In this document: positions 8,616 through 16,860 of the stretch, piece by piece
Layout: each line of letters opens with the position of its first letter
How positions within the stretch are numbered: the first letter of the stretch is position 1
Position numbers and translations under genes: made by a program
Source of the DNA: BA4 sp044376575
Lineage (GTDB): Bacteria > Bacteroidota > Bacteroidia > CAIKAF01
DNA: 64,000 bases
NCBI GenBank assembly: GCA_044376575.1
Contig: JBILKR010000002.1
Location: forward strand, 62,001-126,000
Direction of reading: 5' to 3'
The notes under the pieces: generated by a model
The model's database searches: none
What the model was told of the DNA's origin: nothing
What the model saw: the letters and a program-made list of their open reading frames with translations, nothing else

Positions 8616-9248
8616 ATGAAAGAAACGATAGTGCAAGGAATACTGGTGGGGTTAATACTTAGTGTTGGCATGGGACCGGTGATGTTTGCACTTATTCGCA
8701 CCTCGCTGAAAGAAGGGTTTTGGCGCGCGCTGATGATGGAAGTGGGAATCCTGTTGGCCGATGCTTCTTGTATTATCTTAGCTTATCTTTTACTTGGTAA
8801 CATAACAACTAATCCCAAAGTAAATGATTACATCATTCTTGTAGGTGGAATTGTTTTAATAGCCATCGGCATAAGATCATTTAAAGGAAAAGCATCTCGT
8901 ATTAAGGAAGCCAGAGATTTTATAAAAGGCAAACAAACACATGCTGCTGTACTTGCCTTAAAAGGATTTATGTACAATATGCTGAACCCTTCGGTGATTA
9001 TTTTCTGGCTAGGTGCAGTTACCCTCGCATCAGCAAATTATAGTGGCAACAGAGAGAAGATGATCAGTCACTTTTCAGCGACATTAATTACAATGCTTTC
9101 TTTTGATATCCTTAAAGCACTTTTTGCACATTCATTAAGAAAATTTATTACCCCGCGGTTCATGCTGTATTCAACGCAATTCATGGGTGTTGTTTTTATA
9201 ATATTTGGACTGGTATTAAGTATAAGAAGTATAATCGCCATTTATTAA
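8616..9248 (+). CDS. LysE/RhtB family amino-acid exporter
   Basis: 210 residues with about six hydrophobic helices. The N-terminal helix carries the typical ILSVGMGPVMFALIRTSLKEG, resembling the GP(x)-F-R-S-L-KxG signature of LysE/RhtB exporters, and the centre has GFMYNMLNPSVIIFWLGAV (the family's N-x-x-N-P motif). LysE proteins export basic or small neutral amino acids by secondary transport; the substrate here is not predictable. It stands alone on the plus strand, 64 nt after the GH3-like gene and 96 nt before the AsmA-like operon. Confidence 0.92.
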   Translation: MKETIVQGILVGLILSVGMGPVMFALIRTSLKEGFWRALMMEVGILLADASCIILAYLLLGNITTNPKVNDYIILVGGIVLIAIGIRSFKGKASRIKEARDFIKGKQTHAAVLALKGFMYNMLNPSVIIFWLGAVTLASANYSGNREKMISHFSATLITMLSFDILKALFAHSLRKFITPRFMLYSTQFMGVVFIIFGLVLSIRSIIAIY

Positions 9249-9344
9249 ACAACTATTCGAAACGAGGTGTTAATATCTTGAAATATTAAACAATCAGTAC
9301 ACGTAATTATTATATAGTTTCGTTATATAAAGTCATAAATCAAT

Positions 9345-11930
9345 TTGAAGATATATCGTAAAATAGGTTTACTTGTTATCAAAATCAGTGCTTTTGTAGC
9401 TGGGCTGTTTTTGATATTTATTTTATCTGCATTCAGCATACTTTATTTTTTTGAAGATAAAATTATAGCCGGAGCTGTCAAGGAAATCAATACCCGATTA
9501 ACAAGTAAAATATCAGTAGATAAAATTGAAATATCAATCATTAAGAAGTTTCCTCAGGCGTCTCTTGAATTTAAAAATATTAAATGTATTGGCAGCAACC
9601 CCAGTCATCCGGACAAAGAGCTCATCAATGCCGGGTCAATCTTTCTTGTTTTTAATGTTTGGGATGCATTTGGAGATGAATTTACTTTCAAAAGAATTGA
9701 TATCAACAATGCAACGATTAATATATTTATAGATGAGAAAAATAAAAATAACTATTCCATATTTAAAGAGATAAGTGCTGAGCCATCAAATCAAAATAAA
9801 AATAACAAGCAGACATTTTCATTAAATAAAGTAGAATTAAAAAATGTGGTTTTTAATTACATAAATTTATTTGACACAACACAATATGGACTCTCAATAA
9901 AAGATTTTTTAATCACCGGGAAATTTACGGAAACGATTCATGCGACTTCAATGGAAGGCAATTTCATGATTAATAAAATTCAACTGAAGGGTATAGATTA
10001 TGTCTTACAAAAAAACTGTAAGATCAATACAGCGTTTGAAAATAACTCAGCAAAAAAACGCATCACGTTAAAGGAAACTAAATTTTCAATTGAAAACCTG
10101 CACCTTACTGCGTCGGGAATAATTCAAACAGACAGTACCGGCTATGTAGATTTAAAAATAAAAAGTGATGATATCGGAATACAATCATTCATTTCTTTAC
10201 TCCCTGAAAAATGGAGAGCATTTGAAAATAGTTACAAAAGCGATGGTAATTTTTACGTAGAAGGAACTATCCATGGAAATACGATTCATCATATTCCTGA
10301 CATTAGCATTTCATTCGGAATACAGAATGGAGAGATCATGTATCAACCCCAAAAAATACAAATGAGAGAAGTAAATCTAGTTGGGAAATATATTCTTCAA
10401 AACGATGCTTCATTCTGGGAATTAAAAATGGATAGGATTAAAGGAAAAATGAGTCAATCATCAATACAAGGATCTTTTATTTACAATTCATTAAAAGAAA
10501 ACAACCTTCAACTTGTTACGGAAAGTCAGCTCGATCTTAAAGAAATATTTTCGTTTGTACCCATTCCAGGTATCTCAGATTTATCAGGAAATGCAAGCAT
10601 TAAAATCAAATATAAAGGGACTGCAAGAATGGATAAAAAATATTCTATACAAGACTTTCAATCAAGTATTTCAAGTGGAGAAGTAATTCTTAAAAATGTA
10701 AGTATCGTACAGGAAAAACAACTTCAACCTTTTAAAAACATCAATGGAACATTAAAATTTAACAACATCAACACTGAAATTCAGCAACTTGGATTTTTAA
10801 TAGGTTCTTCAGATGTATTACTGAATGGGACAATCATTAATCTTCCGGCTTATCTCTTTATAGAAAACTCTCCATTGACCATTCGGGGAATTGTAAGTTC
10901 AAATCATTTTATTTTACATGAATTGCTCCCTACTAAAGAAAAAGATAGCACTGAAACAATCAAATCAGAACTCAAACAGCGCTTACCTTCACTCGTTAAT
11001 ATGGAGTTGGTTATTGACATTAAGAAATTAGAAATGAATCGCTTTATTGCGAATGATACAAAAGGAATTTTATACTTTAAAAACAAAGCCATTCATGCAG
11101 AAAATATTTCCCTAAAGGCAGAACAAGGTGTTGTAAAGCTAGATGGAATGATCGGCGAAAAAAAGGAAGGAAAATTATTTTTACTCACCAATCTTGAACT
11201 GGAAAATATTAATCTGAAACAACTTTTTTTCGAGTTTGATAATTTTAAACAACAGGCATTAACCAGTGAGCAAGTGAATGGAACGATGAATGCTGAAATG
11301 CAATTGAAATTAAACTTGAACGAAAAGATGGAAGTAGATCGTCCTTCTATTCAGATGCAATCAAATATTTCTATTGTCAACGGCGAATTAATTAATCTTC
11401 CATCTCTTGAATCGCTTTCCAAGTTTATAAAACTTGCAGACCTCAAAAATGTAAAATTTGAAAAGCTAACCAATCAGATCAATATCGAAAATAAAAAAAT
11501 TAATATTCCTGACATGGAGATTAAATCAAGTGCACTGAACTTATCACTTTCGGGCTCACATACATTTGATAATGAAATCGACTATCGGTTCAGTGTATTA
11601 TTAAAAGATGTTTTGTCACAGCAATACAAAACAAACAATAGTCAATCGCAATTCGGAGATGTTATAGAGGACGATTCAAAAGCCGCAAGAATGTTTATAC
11701 GAATGTCAGGGACGGTCGAGAAACCAGTCATTTCTTACGATGGATTTGGGGTAAAAGAAAAAATCAAAAAAGACATGAATGAAGAAAAAAACACACTGAA
11801 ACAAATATTATATGAAGAATTTGGAATTTTTAAAAACGATAAAAATATCCAACATGAAGCCACGCCTGAAGCTACTCCAAAGAAAAAGAATACAATAAAT
11901 TCATCAGAAGAATTTGAGTTTGAATACTAA
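9345..11930 (+). CDS. AsmA-like inner-membrane-anchored protein
   Basis: 861 residues. One N-terminal membrane helix (about 8-34) is followed by a long periplasmic beta-rich region. An AsmA-type segment sits at the start (INTRLTSKISVDKIEISIIKKFPQASL) and an AsmA C-terminal-type region at about 600-790 (VNGELINLPSLESLSKFIKLADL, then DMEIKSSALNLSLSGSHTF). Larger relatives (TamB, YhdP, AsmA) form hydrophobic grooves that move phospholipid to the outer membrane, which suggests an envelope role here. The start is TTG at 9345: an in-frame stop lies at 9336 and no in-frame ATG occurs before about residue 200, so a non-ATG start is needed. It overlaps the next gene by one base (TAATG). Confidence 0.85.
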   Translation: MKIYRKIGLLVIKISAFVAGLFLIFILSAFSILYFFEDKIIAGAVKEINTRLTSKISVDKIEISIIKKFPQASLEFKNIKCIGSNPSHPDKELINAGSIFLVFNVWDAFGDEFTFKRIDINNATINIFIDEKNKNNYSIFKEISAEPSNQNKNNKQTFSLNKVELKNVVFNYINLFDTTQYGLSIKDFLITGKFTETIHATSMEGNFMINKIQLKGIDYVLQKNCKINTAFENNSAKKRITLKETKFSIENLHLTASGIIQTDSTGYVDLKIKSDDIGIQSFISLLPEKWRAFENSYKSDGNFYVEGTIHGNTIHHIPDISISFGIQNGEIMYQPQKIQMREVNLVGKYILQNDASFWELKMDRIKGKMSQSSIQGSFIYNSLKENNLQLVTESQLDLKEIFSFVPIPGISDLSGNASIKIKYKGTARMDKKYSIQDFQSSISSGEVILKNVSIVQEKQLQPFKNINGTLKFNNINTEIQQLGFLIGSSDVLLNGTIINLPAYLFIENSPLTIRGIVSSNHFILHELLPTKEKDSTETIKSELKQRLPSLVNMELVIDIKKLEMNRFIANDTKGILYFKNKAIHAENISLKAEQGVVKLDGMIGEKKEGKLFLLTNLELENINLKQLFFEFDNFKQQALTSEQVNGTMNAEMQLKLNLNEKMEVDRPSIQMQSNISIVNGELINLPSLESLSKFIKLADLKNVKFEKLTNQINIENKKINIPDMEIKSSALNLSLSGSHTFDNEIDYRFSVLLKDVLSQQYKTNNSQSQFGDVIEDDSKAARMFIRMSGTVEKPVISYDGFGVKEKIKKDMNEEKNTLKQILYEEFGIFKNDKNIQHEATPEATPKKKNTINSSEEFEFEY

Positions 11931-12718
11931 TGGAAACATTCATCATTTGTATCGTTGCATTTTCAGGATCTGTACTTACCTTTTTTTCAGGGTTCGGGCT
12001 AGGTACATTACTGTTACCTGTATTTCTGCTCTTCTACCCCATTGATATTGCCATTGCATGCACTGCGATAGTGCATCTCTCAAACAATATTTTTAAACTT
12101 GGTTTAATTTATAAAAACATATCTCTACCTGTTGTTTTAAAATTTGGCATTCCTTCTATTATTGGGGCATTTGCAGGTGCCTGGATTTTGTCATTAATTT
12201 CCACATGGCCGCAGCAAATAATTTTCTCCTATACAATGCTTGAGCATACATTTGAGATCAGATGGTTATCACTAATCATCGGAATACTGATGATTTTATT
12301 CTCCGTTGCTGAAATCTTTCCAATATTTAAACGTATTCAACCGGGTGAAAAAGATTTTATTCCCGGCGGACTAATCAGTGGGTTTTTTGGCGGACTGTCA
12401 GGACATCAAGGTGCACTTCGAAGTATGTTCCTGATAAAACTCACAACTCAAAAAGAGATTTTTATATCCACTGGCGTTGCCATTGCCTGTATGGTGGATA
12501 TCACACGCCTTCCTTTTTATCTCACATCTGACATCTGGAATTGGAATAGCATTTCATGGCAACAATTTGTATTTACTGTTTTATCAGCTATCATCGGAGC
12601 CATTATTGGAAATTATATCTTTAAAAAAACAACGATTCAATGGATACAAAAAATTACCGTGGGTTGCATTCTATTGTTTTCAGTGTGTATGATTCTTGGT
12701 CTTATTCCTTCTAGATGA
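11930..12718 (+). CDS. Sulfite exporter TauE/SafE family membrane protein
   Basis: 262 residues, 7-8 predicted membrane helices. Family features are FSGFGLGTLLLPVFLLFYP near the N-terminus, ALACTAIVHLSN-type wording (here AIACTAIVHLSNNIFKL) and GGLISGFFGGLSGHQGALRS in the second half, which mirrors the first-half motif as expected for this internally duplicated fold. TauE/SafE proteins export sulfite or organosulfonates in the studied cases, but the family is functionally broad. It is translationally coupled to the AsmA-like gene (1-nt overlap) and to the lipoprotein gene (4-nt overlap). Confidence 0.9.
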   Translation: METFIICIVAFSGSVLTFFSGFGLGTLLLPVFLLFYPIDIAIACTAIVHLSNNIFKLGLIYKNISLPVVLKFGIPSIIGAFAGAWILSLISTWPQQIIFSYTMLEHTFEIRWLSLIIGILMILFSVAEIFPIFKRIQPGEKDFIPGGLISGFFGGLSGHQGALRSMFLIKLTTQKEIFISTGVAIACMVDITRLPFYLTSDIWNWNSISWQQFVFTVLSAIIGAIIGNYIFKKTTIQWIQKITVGCILLFSVCMILGLIPSR

Positions 12719-13272
12719 AAAAATATTTTTTTCTATTTCTCCTTTTAATCGTTGTCGGTTGTCAGCAACGCTATTTTACATCCTCAGAAAAGTATGACAG
12801 TAATCGGCGAATAGCATACATCATACTTATCAATGGGAATCAGGCAAACGAAAGCACGTATGAAAAAACGAGCAAAATATTTGAAGAGTTACAATGGAAT
12901 TCTGTATATCCGTTTTTTACCCCTACATTTTTTGAAGAAAAAAAACACGAACAATTTCAACGGGGAGATACTACTTTGTTTGAGCAGATGAAAGTTTCAA
13001 GACATGCAGATTATATTGCATTGGCTTCCATTAAATACAGACAAGTGAATAATGAAACATCCAGCAACAAACAGACGGAAGTTTCATCTGTCATGACCAT
13101 AAACATAATCGATGTAAAAACCGGAAAAACACTCACCAAACTACGTTACAATGAATCAGGTGTGCATTCAGAACCTGAACAGGCTGTAAAGATTGCCTTA
13201 GATAACCTCTGGACAACGTTGCGAAAACGTTTAAATAATCACATCCTGCCCGGACAACTGGAAAAAAATTAA
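12715..13272 (+). CDS. Putative lipoprotein of unknown function
   Basis: 185 residues. The N-terminus MKKYFFLFLLLIVVGCQQ has a short hydrophobic core and a plausible lipobox (VVGC), so lipidation at Cys16 is likely. The mature part is mixed alpha/beta with segments such as RIAYIILINGNQ and TINIIDVKTGKTLTKLRYN. It loosely resembles small periplasmic lipoproteins of the GNA1162/CsgG-like kind, but I do not recognise a family with confidence. The ATG at 12715 overlaps the stop of the TauE/SafE gene (ATGA), and the peptidase gene starts 22 nt downstream, so it is part of this four-gene operon. Confidence 0.8.
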   Translation: MKKYFFLFLLLIVVGCQQRYFTSSEKYDSNRRIAYIILINGNQANESTYEKTSKIFEELQWNSVYPFFTPTFFEEKKHEQFQRGDTTLFEQMKVSRHADYIALASIKYRQVNNETSSNKQTEVSSVMTINIIDVKTGKTLTKLRYNESGVHSEPEQAVKIALDNLWTTLRKRLNNHILPGQLEKN

Positions 13273-13294
13273 ATTTACATTAAAATAAATCTGT

Positions 13295-15442
13295 ATGAAA
13301 AAAGCGTTTTCGTTATTTCTTATTGCAATTGTAAGCATATCTAATATCTATGCTGTTGAAGGAATGTGGCTGCCGGTGCTGCTTAAAGAACTCAATGAAA
13401 AAGAAATGAAAAACATGGGTATGCGCATCAGTGCGGAAGATATTTACTCCATTAACAAATCAAGCATGAAGGATGCTATCTTTTTATTTGGAGGCGGATG
13501 TACTGCAGAAATTATTTCTAATCAGGGTTTATTATTAACCAATCATCATTGCGGATATGGGAATATTCAGTCGCACAGTTCTCTTGAAAAAGACTATTTA
13601 AAATATGGATTCTGGGCGAAAACGAAAAAAGAGGAATTGCCGAACAAAGGACTAACAGCAACACGAATTGTAAGAATGGAAGATGTAACGCAAATTGTAT
13701 TTGCCGGAGCAATCAACAAAGATGGTTCTGTAAATACAAAAATCATTGAAGAAAATATAAAACGCATCACCACACAAAGTGTATCCGGTACACATTATGA
13801 AGCTGTGATAAAGCCATTCTATTATGGCAATGAATATTATCTTTTTATTACCGAAACATTTAAAGATATTCGCCTGGTTGGCACACCACCCTCTTTCATC
13901 GGTAAGTTTGGCGGCGACACCGACAACTGGATGTGGCCGAGACATACCGGAGACTTTGCTGTTTTCAGAATCTATGCCGATAAAAACAATAAGCCTGCCG
14001 AATATGCTGAGACCAACCAGCCTTATGCTCCCTTACATCATTTACCTGTTTCAATCAAAGGAATTCAGCCGGGTGATTTCACGATGGTATATGGATTTCC
14101 CGGCAGAACACAACAATATCTTCCATCTCCCATGGTTGAATTAACCATGAATCACCTCAATCCTATTCGTATTGACATTCGTAGCAAATCACTCGGTGTT
14201 ATTGATGAAGCGATGGCCAGTGCAGATCTGTTAAGAATTCAATATGCAGCCAAGCAATCAAGAATAAGCAATGCCTATAAAAAATGGATTGGTGAAAGTC
14301 GCGGATTAAAAAAGCTGGATGCCATTACCGTAAAAAAGAAAATGGAAGAGCTATTGATCAAAACAGCTTTCGGTGAACGTAACAAGCAACTGCTCGACAG
14401 TTTTAATGTATGGATAAATCAATTTACACCGTATGCCGTTGCCAACGATTACTACAATGAATTCATTTTCTCCGGACCAGAAATTATTCGTTACACCAAC
14501 AACTTCGTTAAACTCGTCAACAATTACGAATCGCTGAAAGAAAAAGGAGAGTTGGAAAAAACTATCGCTAATTTAAAATCCGGTGCTGAAGGATATTTTA
14601 AAAATTACGATAAGAATACAGACATGAAAATCATGAATGTGGTATTGCCGGTTTTCATGAAAGGTCTTGATGCAAAAATGATGGCGCCTGCATTATCCTC
14701 AGCAATGGATAAACACAAAAACAATTATACTTCAATTACGAATGAAATATATTTTACATCTATTTTTTCTTCCAAAGAAAAAGTGCTGGAATGGTTAAAT
14801 ACATTGAATGCATCTTCACTAAAAAAAATCAGGAAAGATCCTGCATTCATCATCACGTCTTCCCTTTACGATACTTATCTTACAAAGGTGGATCCGCAGT
14901 ATAAAATATTCAATGATAAGATCCAGGCAGGAATGACTGCCTATATGAAAACCTTACGTGAGAGCTTGCCCAATTACCGTAAATATTATCCTGATGCCAA
15001 CAGTACTCTTCGGGTTTCTTATGGAAAAGTTGAAGGATATTCTCCTAAAGATGGAATGAATTATGACTGGGTAACCACCATTGACGGTATCATGCAAAAA
15101 TATGTTCCGAACGATACTGAATTTGATCTCGATGCAAAATTCATGGATTTGTACAAGCAAAAGAAATTTGGTCGATATGGCATGAATGGAACTTTGCCGG
15201 TAGCATTTACTGCATCCAACCATACAACAGGAGGAAATTCAGGCAGTCCGGTATTAAACGCAGATGGTCATTTTATCGGAATAAATTTTGACCGTGCATG
15301 GGAAAGTACCATGAGCGATATCATGTATGATCCGGACCGATGCCGGAATATTATTTGTGATGCGCGTTATATTTTATGGGTGATTGAATACTACGCAGGT
15401 GCAAAACATCTGGTAGATGAAATGACTGTTATTGAGAATTAA
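13295..15442 (+). CDS. S46 family dipeptidyl-peptidase, DPP11-type
   Basis: 715 residues, the size of Porphyromonas DPP7/DPP11. A signal peptide (about 1-20) indicates periplasmic or outer-envelope export. The serine protease triad is in place: His85 in TNHHCGYG, Asp220 in RHTGDFAVFRIYADK and Ser649 in GGNSGSPV. Eighteen residues after the serine is Arg667 in INFDRAWES. In PgDPP11 the equivalent Arg673 (18 after Ser655) selects for Asp/Glu at P1, whereas DPP7 has Gly, so acidic dipeptide release is predicted. Such enzymes feed dipeptides to peptide-using Bacteroidota. It is the last gene of the AsmA-like operon; no terminator hairpin is evident after it. Confidence 0.95.
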   Translation: MKKAFSLFLIAIVSISNIYAVEGMWLPVLLKELNEKEMKNMGMRISAEDIYSINKSSMKDAIFLFGGGCTAEIISNQGLLLTNHHCGYGNIQSHSSLEKDYLKYGFWAKTKKEELPNKGLTATRIVRMEDVTQIVFAGAINKDGSVNTKIIEENIKRITTQSVSGTHYEAVIKPFYYGNEYYLFITETFKDIRLVGTPPSFIGKFGGDTDNWMWPRHTGDFAVFRIYADKNNKPAEYAETNQPYAPLHHLPVSIKGIQPGDFTMVYGFPGRTQQYLPSPMVELTMNHLNPIRIDIRSKSLGVIDEAMASADLLRIQYAAKQSRISNAYKKWIGESRGLKKLDAITVKKKMEELLIKTAFGERNKQLLDSFNVWINQFTPYAVANDYYNEFIFSGPEIIRYTNNFVKLVNNYESLKEKGELEKTIANLKSGAEGYFKNYDKNTDMKIMNVVLPVFMKGLDAKMMAPALSSAMDKHKNNYTSITNEIYFTSIFSSKEKVLEWLNTLNASSLKKIRKDPAFIITSSLYDTYLTKVDPQYKIFNDKIQAGMTAYMKTLRESLPNYRKYYPDANSTLRVSYGKVEGYSPKDGMNYDWVTTIDGIMQKYVPNDTEFDLDAKFMDLYKQKKFGRYGMNGTLPVAFTASNHTTGGNSGSPVLNADGHFIGINFDRAWESTMSDIMYDPDRCRNIICDARYILWVIEYYAGAKHLVDEMTVIEN

Positions 15443-15475
15443 GGGTTAAGGCTAAGGGTTGAGATTGAGCCCGTT

Positions 15476-15494
15476 GCCTGAGGCTCTCGAAGGC
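15476..15494 (-). repeat. Inverted partial copy of intergenic repeat B
   Basis: GCCTGAGGCTCTCGAAGGC. Its reverse complement matches 16554-16572 in 18 of 19 positions, and 13 nt of it (15482-15494) match 16778-16790 exactly in inverted orientation. It lies left of the CPBP gene while the other copies lie right of it, so the gene is bracketed by inverted as well as direct copies. Confidence 0.8.
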
Positions 15495-15518
15495 ATTGGG
15501 CGATAGATTTAAAAAATT

Positions 15519-15565
15519 AAAAACTACAGTCACCTCGAGTGGCGCTTGAAAAGCGCTGTATCGAG
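15519..15565 (+). repeat. Intergenic repeat A, left copy (47 bp)
   Basis: Starts AAAAACTACAGTCACCTCGA and ends GCGCTGTATCGAG; identical to 16641-16687 except for one base. Internally it is an imperfect hairpin: CTCGA pairs with TCGAG and GCGCT with AGCGC around a TGAAA/TGAAG loop, like a REP-type element. Together the two copies bracket a segment of about 1.1 kb that contains only the CPBP gene and repeat B. Confidence 0.9.
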
Positions 15566-15592
15566 CTGGAGAATTGTGATTTAAGAGCTAAA

Positions 15593-16420
15593 ATGCAAAA
15601 TAAAAGAATATTAGTATTTATTTTAATAGCTTACTTATTTAGCTGGGGAATAGAGTTTATTGCTATTTTTCAAATGAATTCTAATCTTCAATTTACTAAA
15701 CTTAGCAAGTATTTATTTTTTTCTCAATTTGGGCCAACCATTGCGGCCATTATTACATTACTTTTCTTTGATGGATTTTCCCATCTAAAAGAGACAATAA
15801 ATAGAATTTTTGTTTTTCGATTTTCTTATATTCATTATCTGTTCATTCTTTTTACAATTCCTTTAGCACTATTTTTTACATTAAAATTATTTGGAATTAC
15901 TCCAAAAGACAAGTCTAGCAGTTTATTAATTTATATTACACTTTTCGCAAGCCCAATCAATGGTATTTTAGGTGGATTATTTAACGGCGTAGGCCCACTT
16001 GGTGAAGAGTTCGGGTGGAGAGGTTTTTTGCTACCTCAACTTTTATTAAAATATAATGATATTAAATCAAGTATCATACTTGGAATTATATGGGCATTTT
16101 GGCATTTCCCGATTTTTTTCTTTGATGAATTTAGAAATGGATTAAGTTTTCTTGAGTTCGTAATGCTATATCCAGTAAGCATAATTCTCATATCATATTT
16201 TATGACATCAGCTTGGCGGTTGAGTAAAAGCTCCATTTTTGTGGCAATTTGGGTACATGGTATTTTTAATGTAGCTCTTAGCTATATTTCAAATAATGAG
16301 ATTTGGGAATTATCTCATTTAAAACCTATTTCACTCTACTTGATTATCCTTTTTAGTTTATTGTTGGCTTGCATAATTATAAGATTAAGAAGTTTAAAGA
16401 TTAAGTCTATTAAATTTTGA
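15593..16420 (+). CDS. CPBP family intramembrane glutamic endopeptidase
   Basis: 275 residues, eight or so membrane helices. All three CPBP (Abi/CAAX-like) motifs are visible: GEEFGWRGFLLP (EExxxR), WAFWHFPIFF and IWVHGIFN (HxxxN). These supply the catalytic Glu pair and the His/Asn residues. Family members process prenylated proteins in eukaryotes or serve in bacteriocin immunity and regulated proteolysis in bacteria; the target here is unknown. The ATG at 15593 is chosen because an upstream GTG at 15539 would translate repeat A. Base composition is more AT-rich than the neighbours, and the gene is bracketed by repeats, which hints at acquisition as a cassette. No partner gene is adjacent. 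Confidence 0.9.
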   Translation: MQNKRILVFILIAYLFSWGIEFIAIFQMNSNLQFTKLSKYLFFSQFGPTIAAIITLLFFDGFSHLKETINRIFVFRFSYIHYLFILFTIPLALFFTLKLFGITPKDKSSSLLIYITLFASPINGILGGLFNGVGPLGEEFGWRGFLLPQLLLKYNDIKSSIILGIIWAFWHFPIFFFDEFRNGLSFLEFVMLYPVSIILISYFMTSAWRLSKSSIFVAIWVHGIFNVALSYISNNEIWELSHLKPISLYLIILFSLLLACIIIRLRSLKIKSIKF

Positions 16421-16465
16421 AAATTATTGGAGTATAAGTAATTACCTTTATTTATGGTGTATTGG

Positions 16466-16571
16466 GAGGTGGAATGAATAACGCTCCCCATCGCACAGTT
16501 CTCGACACAAGCCTACGGCTCACTCGAACTGACTAAACCCATATGAAATCCGGGCCTTCGAAAGCCTCAGG
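16466..16571 (+). repeat. Intergenic repeat B, first copy
   Basis: About 105 bp, starting GAGGTGGAATGAATAACGC and containing the stretch AAACCCATATGAAATCCG. Aligns with 16687-16794 at roughly 75-80 percent by eye. Contains a small palindrome around AGCCTACGGCT and ends in the sequence repeated in inverted orientation at 15476-15494. Part of the 440-bp non-coding stretch between the CPBP gene and ftsX, which holds only repeats. Confidence 0.85.
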
Positions 16572-16589
16572 CACCTGATATTTCACGGC

Positions 16590-16636
16590 TAACCGCTAAC
16601 CATTTTACGGCTCAAGCTTCACGGCTAACTACTAAC
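16590..16636 (+). repeat. TAACYRCTAAC short repeat family
   Basis: Two copies here (16590-16600 and 16626-16636), with further copies at 16821-16831 and 21814-21824, all in non-coding DNA and usually preceded by a GGC or followed by a C-rich or T-rich run. The family consensus is TAAC[TC][GA]CTAAC. The 440-bp gap before ftsX (16421-16860) is made up of this family plus repeats A and B; no gene was seen in it. Confidence 0.7.
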
Positions 16637-16640
16637 ACAT

Positions 16641-16687
16641 AAAAACTACAGTCACCTCGAGTGGCGCTTGAAGAGCGCTGTATCGAG
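16641..16687 (+). repeat. Intergenic repeat A, right copy (47 bp)
   Basis: 46 of 47 bases identical to 15519-15565 and in the same orientation. Here the hairpin arms extend further, because the copy is followed directly by AGGTG, which complements CACCT at its left part. It abuts the second copy of repeat B, so A and B appear to form a composite A-B element of about 150 bp, of which the left copy near 15519 has only the A half. Confidence 0.9.
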
Positions 16688-16794
16688 AGGTGGAATAAAT
16701 AACGCAAATCCCCAATTCACCGTTATCGATACAAGCCTAAGGCTCACTCAAACTGACCAAACCCATATGAAATCCGTGCCTTCGAGAGCCTTGG
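16687..16794 (+). repeat. Intergenic repeat B, second copy
   Basis: Starts GAGGTGGAATAAATAACGC and contains AAACCCATATGAAATCCG exactly as in the first copy (16466-16571). Substitutions and small indels are scattered over the rest. It ends 66 nt before the ftsX stop codon. No open frame or RNA gene is recognisable in it. Confidence 0.85.
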
Positions 16795-16860
16795 ACAACT
16801 TAATCTTTACAGTTCACTGATAACTGCTAACTCTTAACTCTTTACGGTTTAAAGAAATAA

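Noticed and set aside
15539..15592. GTG start for the CPBP protein
   Set aside because: It would translate part of the dispersed repeat A; the ATG at 15593 precedes the first membrane helix directly.
16421..16860. Insertion sequence remnant next to ftsX
   Set aside because: No transposase fragment, terminal inverted repeats or target duplication; the stretch consists of the short repeats described above.
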